Of a DNA stretch of 32,988 nt, positions 15,264 to 23,875 are shown piece by piece. The notes under the pieces were generated by a model, which saw only the letters and a list, made by a program, of their open reading frames with translations, did no database searches and was not told the origin of the DNA. Position 1 is the first letter of the stretch; every line of letters begins with the position of its first letter. The stretch comes from Pseudomonadota bacterium (GTDB lineage Bacteria > Pseudomonadota > Alphaproteobacteria > Rhizobiales > Kaistiaceae). The translations under genes and the position numbers were made by a program. The stretch spans positions 1 to 32,988 of the forward strand of contig JAEVZM010000364.1 of NCBI GenBank assembly GCA_023392225.1. The letters are read 5' to 3'.

Positions 15264-16751
15264 TCAGGTGCAGCCACGGGTCAGGATGTCTGGCGCCGCG
15301 TCGCGGGCGAGCCAGACGCGATAGGTCGCGACGGGACCGTCCGGCCCAAGGCGCTCGACCTCGCCCAGCGGCTCGAGCGAGCCGAAGCAGCGCCGGTACT
15401 TGCCGAGCCGGCTCCGCTGCTCGATCAGGACGAGCAGCGCCGGGCCGTCGGTGATGCCGGGAGCGACCCGGTCGAAGAGGAAGCGCTCGCGCTCGTCGAC
15501 CTGCTGAACGCGGGCCGGACCCGGGCCGTAGTAGGCGAGCTCGCCGGTCAGTCCGTAGTCGGCAGTGGCGATCCAGGTCGCGCCCTTCGCCGCCATCATC
15601 TCTTCGAGGTTGGCGGCAAGACCGCTCCAGCCGACGAAGCGCTCGGCCGGCGTCTTCTCGCCGAACGGGGTCGGGATCGGGGCCATGAAGAACAGGAGGA
15701 CCAGCACCGAGACGGCAATCCCGACCGGCGCCGCAATGCGGGCGATCCCACGCAGCACCCGCGAGGTCACGCCGGCGGCCGCCACCACCGCGAGGGCGAC
15801 GAGCGCCGGGTAGACCGGTGCCAACCAGTTGCCCTGGACGCGGGCGTGCAGCGAGTGGACCAGCATGTAGACGACGAGCGGCAGGCAGAGGAGCAGGAGG
15901 AAGGCGAGCGCGCCCTCCCCCTCCCCGCGGCGGCCGAACAGCGTCCGGGCGGCGAGCCAGGCGCCGATGCCGGTGAAGACGGCGATCAGCGGGTTGAGCA
16001 GACCGAACTGGCCGGCGACGAACTCGGCGACATAACGGGGCTGCAACCCTCCGTCGGAGATGCGGCCGAACTGCTTGTGGAACGAGATCCAGTCATGGTC
16101 GGCGTTCCACAGGATGACCGGCAGGAAGGTCAGCACCGCGACCAGCCCCCCGGCCCACAGCCATGGACTGAGGAACCAGCGCCGCGCCTCGCGGTCGAAG
16201 AGCAGCCACAGAACCGCGCCGACCCCGAGGAAGAGGTTGGTGTACTTGGAGAGGCAGCCGAGCCCGGCGAACAGTCCGACGAGCAGCCATAACCAGCCAT
16301 GGCCGGTGCGGCGGATGTCGGCCATGACCCACACCGCGAGCGCCCAGAACAGCACCGACGGCGAATCCGGCGTGATGAGGATGGCGCCGGCACCGATCAG
16401 GATCGTCGCGTTGAGCCACAGCGCCGCGCGGGACGACGTGGCGACGCCGAAGCCGAGATTCCGCGCGGTGGCGAAGATGGCGTAGGAGGTGATCGCCGCC
16501 GCAATCACCGACAGCGCCCTCACCCCGAAGGGATCGTCACCGAAAAGGGTCGTCGAGGCCCAGATCCACCAGGCCACCATCGGCGGATGGTCGAAATAGC
16601 CCGCGGCGGGAAACCGCGACCAGAGCCAGTAATAGGTCTCGTCCGGGGTGAGGTTGATCTCGGCCGAGGCCCAGAACCGTAACGCGGTGAGCGCGGCGAT
16701 CACCGCGAGCGCCGTCAGAGCACCGCGGTCGGTCTCCGACGGCGCGCTCAA
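15264..16751 (-). CDS. ArnT/PMT-like integral membrane glycosyltransferase
   Basis: About 495 residues with many hydrophobic segments, of the PMT_2 (GT39/GT83-like) family, which move a sugar from a polyprenyl-phosphate donor to a periplasmic acceptor. After the first membrane segment comes the periplasmic loop EINLTPDETYYWLW and AAGYFDHPPMVAWW, containing the catalytic Asp-Glu typical of the family. A soluble C-terminal portion (about 380-495) follows the last membrane segment. The start is ambiguous: TTG 16751 overlaps the upstream stop as TTGA, while GTG 16763 is in frame four codons earlier. The frame stays open to 17066 but that part is antisense-like noise. It is coupled to the GT2-GtrA gene, which probably makes its lipid-linked sugar. 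Confidence 0.88.
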   Translation of the reverse strand: MSAPSETDRGALTALAVIAALTALRFWASAEINLTPDETYYWLWSRFPAAGYFDHPPMVAWWIWASTTLFGDDPFGVRALSVIAAAITSYAIFATARNLGFGVATSSRAALWLNATILIGAGAILITPDSPSVLFWALAVWVMADIRRTGHGWLWLLVGLFAGLGCLSKYTNLFLGVGAVLWLLFDREARRWFLSPWLWAGGLVAVLTFLPVILWNADHDWISFHKQFGRISDGGLQPRYVAEFVAGQFGLLNPLIAVFTGIGAWLAARTLFGRRGEGEGALAFLLLLCLPLVVYMLVHSLHARVQGNWLAPVYPALVALAVVAAAGVTSRVLRGIARIAAPVGIAVSVLVLLFFMAPIPTPFGEKTPAERFVGWSGLAANLEEMMAAKGATWIATADYGLTGELAYYGPGPARVQQVDERERFLFDRVAPGITDGPALLVLIEQRSRLGKYRRCFGSLEPLGEVERLGPDGPVATYRVWLARDAAPDILTRGCT

Positions 16752-17926
16752 CGCGAGCGCCACGTGATGGCGGTGCTGGTCACGTAGTTCCACAGCGTGC
16801 CGACCGCCGCGCCGGCGAGGCCCGCCAGCCACCAGACCAGCCCGTGACCCTGGTCGTAGATGAAGCTCGAGACGCCGACGCCACCGATCACGCCGACGCT
16901 GCAAAGCGCGGCGAACATCAGAAGGCCGGAGACGAAGCGCCACCCCTTCCGGCGTCGGTCGCGATAGGTGAGCGCGTTGTTGAGCGTGTAGTTGGATGCC
17001 ATCGCAGCGATCATGGCGATGGTCTGGGCCGCGGCGAATCCCGCGCCTGCCGCAAGCGCCAGCCACAGCACCACGAGGTTGACGACGATGCCGGAGGCGC
17101 CGACCAGGGCGAACATCAGGAAGCGGATCGAGACCAGGTCGCCGCTGAGCTTGGCCACGACCAGGCCGAGATACTCGATCACCACGGCGGCATCGAGCTT
17201 GCTCTCTCCGTGCAGCCGGGGCTTGAAGACGTAAGGAATCTCCTTGATCCGAAGCTGTTCCGGCGAGGACGCAAGGATGTCGAGGAGGATCTTGAAGCCC
17301 TGATCGGACAGGCGCGGCGCCACCTGGTCGACCACGTCCCGCCGAATGGCGAAGAAGCCGCTCATCGGGTCGCTCAGCGGCGCCTTGAGGAGATTCTGGG
17401 CGAGCCAGGTAGCGAGGCGGCTGCCCTTGTGGCGGACGCCGCTGAGGCCGCCGGTCTCGACGGTGTCGACATAGCGGCTGGCGACGACGACGTCTGCCTC
17501 GCCGCGACGCAGGATGTCGAGCATCTCGCGGAGCCGCGTCTCGTCATGCTGGAGGTCCGCGTCGATCAGCGCGACATAAGGTGCCGCGCTCGCCAGCATG
17601 CCTTCGAGCGACGCCCCGGCGAGGCCGCGGCGGTGGATGCGGCGGATGCCACGGATGCGGGGGGTACGGCGGGCGAGCACATGCACCGCGGCGATGGTGC
17701 CATCCTTCGAATCGTCGTCAACGAAGATCGCCTCCCAGGCGACGCCCTCGAGCGCCACGGAAAGACGCTCGACCAGGACCGGAACGTTGTCGCGCTCGTT
17801 GAGCGTCGGGATCACGATGGTGATCTCCGGCGCGACATATTCGGGGTCGGCGGGGATCCCGGCGCGGACCTCTGCCCCGGATGAAGACTCGACAGATTCG
17901 GCGGGTCGGAGGCCGGACCTGATCAT
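16748..17926 (-). CDS. GT2 glycosyltransferase fused to GtrA-like membrane domain
   Basis: About 392 residues: an N-terminal family 2 glycosyltransferase of the dolichol-phosphate-mannose-synthase type (ITIVIPTLNERDNV, FVDDDSKDGT, LIDADLQHDE with the DxD-like metal site, and DPMSGFFAIRR). It is followed by a C-terminal GtrA domain of four membrane segments, which likely anchors or flips the polyprenyl-phosphate sugar. ATG 17926 is used here; an in-frame GTG at 17980 adds 18 poorly conserved residues, and neither has a clear ribosome binding site. It overlaps the ArnT-like gene by four bases. Together they look like a two-gene unit for adding a sugar to a surface glycan; the sugar and acceptor cannot be told from sequence. 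Confidence 0.9.
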   Translation of the reverse strand: MIRSGLRPAESVESSSGAEVRAGIPADPEYVAPEITIVIPTLNERDNVPVLVERLSVALEGVAWEAIFVDDDSKDGTIAAVHVLARRTPRIRGIRRIHRRGLAGASLEGMLASAAPYVALIDADLQHDETRLREMLDILRRGEADVVVASRYVDTVETGGLSGVRHKGSRLATWLAQNLLKAPLSDPMSGFFAIRRDVVDQVAPRLSDQGFKILLDILASSPEQLRIKEIPYVFKPRLHGESKLDAAVVIEYLGLVVAKLSGDLVSIRFLMFALVGASGIVVNLVVLWLALAAGAGFAAAQTIAMIAAMASNYTLNNALTYRDRRRKGWRFVSGLLMFAALCSVGVIGGVGVSSFIYDQGHGLVWWLAGLAGAAVGTLWNYVTSTAITWRSR

Positions 17927-18121
17927 CTCACCGGCCGGAAGGCCGTCATTCGCCAAGGCAGCGTCCCTTAAAAAAGCCACGGCACCGCACCATCAAAGGC
18001 AGGGCCTCGCGTCGCGTGTGCATATCCCCTCCCCCCGGGAGTGTCCAGCGCTCCGCCCGAGCTGGAATGCCATGCAATGAAGCGTAGCCGACGGACGGGT
18101 TGGCCGAGTATGGTTGCGCCA
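17927..18121. promoter_or_regulatory. Divergent intergenic region GT2-GtrA / lptF
   Basis: About 195 bases between divergent starts (shorter if the GT2 gene begins at GTG 17980 or lptF at the in-frame ATG 18110). Promoters for the glycosyltransferase/pepA run and for the lpt operon must lie here or just within the genes. I see no convincing sigma-70 boxes, no strong hairpin and no RNA gene. There is a short A-run (17970-17975). Confidence 0.3.
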
Positions 18122-19333
18122 ATGACGCAGATCGAGAAGTACATCTTCGAGCGCCTCGTCCGGGGCTTCTTCATGGGCTTCGCGGCCCTGACCATGACGG
18201 TCTGGCTCACCCAGGCGCTCCGGCAGTTCGACCTCGTCTCGGCGATGGGCCAGACGATCGTGACGTTCTTCAAGATCACGCTCCTGCTGTTGCCCTCGCT
18301 GATGACGGTGACCGCGCCGATCGCGCTGATGCTCGCGGTGATCTACACCTTCAACTCGATGAACCAGGGATCGGAGCTGGTGGTGATCAACGCCGCCGGC
18401 ACCAAGCAATGGTGGCTGCTCAAGCCGGTGCTGATCGCCGGGCTCGCCGTCACCCTGTTCATGGCGACGATGACGCTGTGGATGTCGCCGCTGTCGCTCA
18501 GGCTGTGGCGCGAGCTGCGCTCTGAGGTTAACGGCAACCTGCTCACCTCGATCCTGCGCGAGGGCGAGTTCGTCAAGATCGAGAACGGCCTCTATTTCCA
18601 GCTCCGCCAGCGCATGCCGGACGGGACGCTGCGCGGCATCTTCCTCACCGACAGCCGGGACGACAATGAAGACGTCGACTACATCGCCGAGCGCGGCGCG
18701 GTGCTCGACAGCCCCGCCGGCATGTTCCTGGTGATGAGCGACGGGACCATCCAGACGCGCAAGGACGCCAAGCCCGACGAGGAAAAGGATACGTCGCTGT
18801 CGATCATCCAGTTCAGCTCCTACGCCTTCGACCTGTCGAGCTTCTCGAGCCCGGGCAAGGCGCCGAAGTTCATGCCGAACGAGCGCCCGACCACCTATCT
18901 GTTCAGTCCCGATCCCGACGACCGGCTGTTCCAGAAGGAGCCGGGGAAGTACTCGGCCGAGATTCATGCGCGCTTCACGACCCCGATCAACGCCCTGCTC
19001 TTCGCCGTGATTCCCCTTCTGTTCCTCAGTCAGGCGATGACGGTGCGCCAGAAGCGCTCGGCGACGATCGCCCTTGCGGCGACCTCGGCCCTGGCCCTTG
19101 CCTCGCTCGAGTTCGTGCTGGGCATCGCCGCGCGCGACCAGGTCCTGCCGCCGATCGTCATGTACCTGGTGCCGATCGGCGCGATCGTTGCCAGCTGCGT
19201 GCTGATTCTCCTCGGCATACAGCCCAAGGCCCCCGACTTCCTCGTCGCCTACAGCGAGAAGTTCGCCGATGGCCTCCGCGGGATCTTTCGGCGCCGGCGT
19301 CCGGCGGCGGCGGTCGCATCGGGCAACCCGTGA
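18122..19333 (+). CDS. lptF: LPS export permease LptF
   Basis: A 403-residue inner-membrane subunit of the LptB2FG transporter, which extracts lipopolysaccharide from the inner membrane. The N-terminus MTQIEKYIFERLVRGFF, the WLTQALRQFDL stretch and three N-terminal membrane segments, a periplasmic beta-jellyroll (about 140-270, with GEFVKIENGLYFQLRQR) and three C-terminal membrane segments follow the family plan. The frame is open to 18041, but ATG 18122 matches homologues; ATG 18110 is the alternative. lptG starts 16 bases downstream. Confidence 0.94.
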   Translation: MTQIEKYIFERLVRGFFMGFAALTMTVWLTQALRQFDLVSAMGQTIVTFFKITLLLLPSLMTVTAPIALMLAVIYTFNSMNQGSELVVINAAGTKQWWLLKPVLIAGLAVTLFMATMTLWMSPLSLRLWRELRSEVNGNLLTSILREGEFVKIENGLYFQLRQRMPDGTLRGIFLTDSRDDNEDVDYIAERGAVLDSPAGMFLVMSDGTIQTRKDAKPDEEKDTSLSIIQFSSYAFDLSSFSSPGKAPKFMPNERPTTYLFSPDPDDRLFQKEPGKYSAEIHARFTTPINALLFAVIPLLFLSQAMTVRQKRSATIALAATSALALASLEFVLGIAARDQVLPPIVMYLVPIGAIVASCVLILLGIQPKAPDFLVAYSEKFADGLRGIFRRRRPAAAVASGNP

Positions 19334-19349
19334 GCGCAGTGCCTGATCG

Positions 19350-20435
19350 ATGATTGGAAAGACCCTCGGATTCTATTTCGCCCGCCAGTTCGCGACACTG
19401 GTCATCGCAATATTTCTGTTCTTTTTCTTCCTCGTCTTCATCATCACCTATCTCGAGTTCTTCACGAGAACTCTCGGCGCCGACGACTTCGACCCCGTGA
19501 AGGTGCTGCTCCTTACCCTCTACCGGGTGCCCTCGATCTGCGAGGACATCCTGCCCTTCACCACCCTCTTCGGCTCGATCGCCGCGTTCATCCTGGCGAA
19601 TCGCCGGCTCGAGATCGTCATCGCCCGCGCGGCCGGCATCTCGGCCTGGCAGTTCCTATTGCCGGCCTGCATCGTCGGGCTCCTGTTCGGGATCGGCGCG
19701 ACGGTGATCTACAACCCGATATCGACCGAGTTGCGCACGATCTCGGACGAGATGCGGGCGAGTCTCACCGAAAAGCGGCCGAAGCGGGAGGAGAGCGGCC
19801 CGATCTGGATAAGGCAGGCCGGCGAAGGCCACGAATCCCTCATCGGCGCGGCGAAGACGTCGGAGGACGGCATGACCCTCTCGGACGTCACGGCCTTCGT
19901 CTTCGGCGACAACGGTGCCTTCCTCGAGCGGATCGATGCACGCACGGCGCGATTCACCCCCGGGGCCTGGCAGATCGAGGACGCCCTGATCACCCGACTC
20001 GAGCAAAAGCCGAAGAAGGAGGCGACCTATCGCCTGCCGACCACCCTGTCTCCGGAGCTGGTTCGGGAAACCTTTGATAACCTTGATGCGATATCGTTCT
20101 GGGAATTGCCGAAGCTGATCGATTCGGCGCAACGCGCAGGGCTGCCTTCGACCCGCTATGAGCTTCGGTACAACACCCTCCTCTCCCGTCCCGTGGTGCT
20201 GTTGGCAATGGTCCTGATCGCTGCCATCGTATCCCTGCGATTCTCCCGTTCTCGGGAGGTTGGGAACATGATTTTGGCTGGTGTCGGCGTAGGCTTCATG
20301 CTTTATGTGGTGTCCAAGATCGCGTGGGACCTGGGGAGCGGGGGCATCGTTCCACCGCCGCTGGCGGCATGGCTTCCCGCGATCGTGACTTTGTTAATGG
20401 GAGCCACCGCGCTCCTGCATCTGGAGGATGGATGA
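19350..20435 (+). CDS. lptG: LPS export permease LptG
   Basis: A 361-residue partner of LptF in the LptB2FG complex. It has the LptG-type start GKTLGFYFARQF, a very Phe-rich first membrane segment, then AFILANRRLEIVIARAAGIS (the coupling-helix region that touches the LptB ATPase), a periplasmic jellyroll (about 150-260), and a final membrane block beginning RYNTLLSRPVVLLAM. It ends in an ATGA overlap with lptD, so export and outer-membrane insertion parts are translated together. Confidence 0.94.
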   Translation: MIGKTLGFYFARQFATLVIAIFLFFFFLVFIITYLEFFTRTLGADDFDPVKVLLLTLYRVPSICEDILPFTTLFGSIAAFILANRRLEIVIARAAGISAWQFLLPACIVGLLFGIGATVIYNPISTELRTISDEMRASLTEKRPKREESGPIWIRQAGEGHESLIGAAKTSEDGMTLSDVTAFVFGDNGAFLERIDARTARFTPGAWQIEDALITRLEQKPKKEATYRLPTTLSPELVRETFDNLDAISFWELPKLIDSAQRAGLPSTRYELRYNTLLSRPVVLLAMVLIAAIVSLRFSRSREVGNMILAGVGVGFMLYVVSKIAWDLGSGGIVPPPLAAWLPAIVTLLMGATALLHLEDG

Positions 20436-22789
20436 GCGTCGGGGGGGACTACCGCACGCTGATCTCGGGGTTGTTGCGTCGAATCGCCATTCCGGCGATC
20501 GCGATTTCGTTCGCCTTCTTTCCTGTCGCCGTGCCGCAGTCGGCCGCCCAGGGGCTGTCGATGGCCGACTATGCGCCGACGGGAAAGCCGAAGGCCGGGT
20601 CCCAGATGCTGGTCGAGGCCGAAGAGCTGGTCTACGACTACGACAACGACACGATCTCCGCCGTCGGCAACGTCAAGATCTACTACATGGGCTACACGCT
20701 CGAGGCCGACCGTGTCAGCTACGTGAAGAACACGGCCAAGCTGCTGGCGATGGGCAACGTCAAGATGACGGACCCGAGCGGCATGGTCATCTACGCCGAC
20801 GACATCGACATCACGCAGGATTTCCGCGACGGCTTCGTTGCCTCGCTCCGCGTCGAGACGCCGGACAAGACCTACTTCGCAGCCGAGCGCGCCGAGCGCG
20901 CCGCCGGCGAGACGACGACCTTCGTCAACGGCGTCTACACCGCGTGCGAGCCTTGCGAGGAGAAGCCGGACCGGCCGCCGCTCTGGCAGGTCAAGGCGAA
21001 GCGGATCATCGTCGACGACAAGGAGAAGATGGTCTACTTCCACGATGCGAGCTTCGAGTTCCTCGGCGTGCCGCTCGCATGGGTGCCGAAGCTCAGCATC
21101 GCCGATCCGTCGGTGAAGCGGAAGAGCGGCTTCCTGGCCCCCTCCTTCGGCTATAGCGACGATGTCGGCTGGTCGATCGCGACGCCTTACTTCATCGCGC
21201 TGGCACCCAACTACGACGTCACTCTCACCCCGGTCTACTACACCGAGCAGGGCTTCCTCGGCGACGTCGAGTGGCGGCAGCGGCTGGCCCACGGCCAGTT
21301 CACGCTTCGCATGGCCGGCATCAGCCAGCAGAACCCGGAGAACTTCCTGACCAATAGCGGCGGCGGCACGTTCGCGCAGCGCGACTTCCGCGGTGGCGTC
21401 CGCGCCACGGGCCAGTACGCCCTCAGCCGCGACTGGACGCTCGGCTGGGACGGCACCCTGAGCACGGACCGCACGTTCACGCAGAACTACAACGTCCTCA
21501 ACGAAGACAAGGCGAGCACGACCTCGCAGATCTTCCTGACCGGGCTCCGCGACCGCAACTACTTCGACGCGCGGATCCAGTACTACGAGATCCTCGCCGA
21601 CAGCACGGCCGACAAGTACGACCAGGATCGCCAGGCCGTGGCGCTGCCGATCGTCGACCACGACTACATCTTCGATTCGCCGATCCTCGGCGGCGAGCTC
21701 GCGCTCCGTTCGAACCTGACGAACCTCACCCGCGAATCCGCCGATCCGTTCCAGATCAACAACGAGACCTACTATCACGGCCTCGCCGGCGACTACTTGC
21801 GGGTGACCGAGGACCTGTCATGGGAGAAGAAGTCGGTGCTGCCCGGCGGGCAGCTGCTGACCACCTTCGCCTCGGCCCGCGGCGATTTCTATTCGATGAG
21901 CCCGAACGATACCGGCGGCATCTGGCCGGATCTGACCACCAACGACACCCCGGTCCGGTTCATGCCGACCATTGGTGCCGAGTGGAGCCTGCCGATCCTG
22001 GCGCGCGCCGGCAAGTCGACCCACGTCTTCGAGCCCATCGTCCAGGTGGTGGTGCGGCCTGACGAGCCCTATGCGGGCGAGCTGCCGAACGACGACGCGC
22101 AGAGCCTGGTGTTCGACGATTCGATCCTGTTCCGTCGCGACAAGTTCTCCGGGCTCGACCGCGTCGAGGGCGGCACGCGCATGAACTACGGCATGCGCTA
22201 CGTCGGCACCTTTTCGAACAACATGGTCCTCGAGGGCCTGTTCGGTCAGTCGCGCATGCTGGCGGGGACCAATTCCTTCGCCGTCAAGGATATGGCCGAT
22301 GTCGGCGCCTATTCGGGCCTCGAGACCGACGTTTCCGACTATGTCGGCCGGATCACCCTCGGCTCGGCGGCCACCAAGGTAAGCCTCCGTGGCCGGTTCG
22401 ACGACGAGGACTTCGCCGTGCAGCGGGCCGAGATCGAGGCAAGCCAGACCTTCTCCTGGCTGTCGGCGTCGGCTTCCTACGGCTTCATCCGGGACGTGCC
22501 GACCGCGGGCATCGACCAGCAGCAGTTCGTCAACGTCAATGCCTCGGCGCGTTTCGCCGACAACTGGCGCCTGTTCGGCTCGGCGGTGTACGACGTCCAG
22601 CACCGGTCGGTCAGCAAGGACAGCATCGGCCTCTCCTACGACAACAGCTGCGTGTCTCTCTCGATCGCCTACACCGAGACCCGCAACACGTTGATCCCGG
22701 ACCGCTCGCTGACCTTCAAGCTCCTGCTGCGCACCCTCGCCGAGGGCAGTGTGAACGCCAACGTCTCCGGGCTCACGTCGAGCAACTAG
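20432..22789 (+). CDS. lptD: LPS-assembly protein LptD
   Basis: A 785-residue outer-membrane protein that inserts lipopolysaccharide into the outer leaflet. A signal peptide ends near SAAQ (cleavage about 39/40). The periplasmic LptA/OstA-like jellyroll follows (about 55-165, with AEELVYDYDNDTISAVGNVK), then the beta barrel. Three cysteines are visible in the mature protein: C172 and C175 (TACEPCEE) and C740 (YDNSCVSLS). This permits disulfides between the two parts, as in the family, though with fewer cysteines than the four of E. coli. ATG 20432 overlaps the lptG stop and has GGAGG five bases upstream. The longer frame from 20324 lies within lptG and is not the real start. Confidence 0.95.
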   Translation: MSVGGDYRTLISGLLRRIAIPAIAISFAFFPVAVPQSAAQGLSMADYAPTGKPKAGSQMLVEAEELVYDYDNDTISAVGNVKIYYMGYTLEADRVSYVKNTAKLLAMGNVKMTDPSGMVIYADDIDITQDFRDGFVASLRVETPDKTYFAAERAERAAGETTTFVNGVYTACEPCEEKPDRPPLWQVKAKRIIVDDKEKMVYFHDASFEFLGVPLAWVPKLSIADPSVKRKSGFLAPSFGYSDDVGWSIATPYFIALAPNYDVTLTPVYYTEQGFLGDVEWRQRLAHGQFTLRMAGISQQNPENFLTNSGGGTFAQRDFRGGVRATGQYALSRDWTLGWDGTLSTDRTFTQNYNVLNEDKASTTSQIFLTGLRDRNYFDARIQYYEILADSTADKYDQDRQAVALPIVDHDYIFDSPILGGELALRSNLTNLTRESADPFQINNETYYHGLAGDYLRVTEDLSWEKKSVLPGGQLLTTFASARGDFYSMSPNDTGGIWPDLTTNDTPVRFMPTIGAEWSLPILARAGKSTHVFEPIVQVVVRPDEPYAGELPNDDAQSLVFDDSILFRRDKFSGLDRVEGGTRMNYGMRYVGTFSNNMVLEGLFGQSRMLAGTNSFAVKDMADVGAYSGLETDVSDYVGRITLGSAATKVSLRGRFDDEDFAVQRAEIEASQTFSWLSASASYGFIRDVPTAGIDQQQFVNVNASARFADNWRLFGSAVYDVQHRSVSKDSIGLSYDNSCVSLSIAYTETRNTLIPDRSLTFKLLLRTLAEGSVNANVSGLTSSN

Positions 22790-22907
22790 TGACGGAGATC
22801 ATGGTTTCGCCGGATTTTTCTGCCTTTTCTTGAGGCATGAACGGCCGATCGGAGGCACCAGCATCGTGCCTCCCGGACCGGTCACAGGAACGGGATTTTC
22901 CGGAATC

Positions 22908-23831
22908 ATGCGTCTGACCAGGTTCATCGCAACTGCTTTCGTCGCCGTAGCGGTCGCTACTGCGGCGACGCCATCCTTCAGCGCGAGCTCGATCAAGGTG
23001 AAGGTCGACGACCAGCCGATCACCTCGTACGACATCCAGCAGCGAACCCGTCTGCTCGAGATGACCGGCGTCAAGGGCGGCCAGAAGGCGGCCACCGACG
23101 AGCTCATCGACGAGACGATCCAGTTCATCGAAGCCGCCACGATGGGCGTGGGCGGCCGCGACGCGCGGGTCGACGGAGCGATCGACGAGATCGCGGTGCG
23201 GGTCAAGATGACGCCGAAGGGGCTGGCGAACGCCCTCTCGGAGCAGGGCGTCGACATCGCCACGCTGCGGCGACGCATCAAGGCGCAGATGGTCTGGGCG
23301 CAACTCGTCCAGATGCGGACGCGCATGAAGGGCACCTCGGCCAAGGCTTCGGACGTCACCGCCGAGATGTTCGCCGAGAGCGGCGGGCCCGGCGAGATCA
23401 AGACGACGGAGTACACGCTCAAGCCGGTGATCTTCGTCATTCCCAAGGGCTCCTCGGGCGGCTACGACGCCCAGCGCCGCCGCGAGGCCGAGGCATTTCG
23501 CGGGCGGTTCCGCGGTTGCGAGACGATCGTCGAGCAGACCCGGCAGCTCAAGGAAGTGGTGGTCCGTCCGACGATGCGGCGGACCTCTGAGGAGCTCCAG
23601 GGCACGCCGGATGGCCGTGACATCCAGGAGGCGGGCGCCGGCAAGCTCACACGGCCGCAGCGCTCCGACGACGGCTACGTGATGCTCGCGATCTGCACCG
23701 CCAAGGAGATCCAGAGCAACGCTGCCGCGCGCGTCCAGGCCGAGAACAAGCTGCTCACCGAGATCAACAAGGATCTCGGCAAGGACTATATGGACGAGCT
23801 TCGCAAGAAGGCGGTCATCGAGTACAGGTAG
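22908..23831 (+). CDS. surA: SurA-like periplasmic chaperone
   Basis: A 307-residue secreted protein with a signal peptide (FIATAFVAVAVATAATPSFS) and a SurA N-terminal chaperone domain (IKVKVDDQPITSYDIQQRT, then helices to about 160). This is followed by a single degenerate parvulin-like region (about 165-270) and a final helix. The usual parvulin signature is not evident, so peptidyl-prolyl isomerase activity is doubtful. Two cysteines (RGCET and AICTAKE) are present in the degenerate domain. The position between lptD and pdxA is the conserved surA position, consistent with folding LptD and other outer-membrane proteins. ATG 22908 gives the signal peptide; the frame is open from 22830. Confidence 0.85.
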   Translation: MRLTRFIATAFVAVAVATAATPSFSASSIKVKVDDQPITSYDIQQRTRLLEMTGVKGGQKAATDELIDETIQFIEAATMGVGGRDARVDGAIDEIAVRVKMTPKGLANALSEQGVDIATLRRRIKAQMVWAQLVQMRTRMKGTSAKASDVTAEMFAESGGPGEIKTTEYTLKPVIFVIPKGSSGGYDAQRRREAEAFRGRFRGCETIVEQTRQLKEVVVRPTMRRTSEELQGTPDGRDIQEAGAGKLTRPQRSDDGYVMLAICTAKEIQSNAAARVQAENKLLTEINKDLGKDYMDELRKKAVIEYR

Positions 23832-23875
23832 ACGTTCCGCCGGCACGACGCCGGCGGCCACGAGGGATTCGCGCC

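Noticed and set aside
17927..18121. Possible RNA gene or terminator around the A-run in the GT2/lptF spacer.
   Set aside because: No stable hairpin adjoins the run, and it lies within an alternative N-terminal extension of the GT2 gene.
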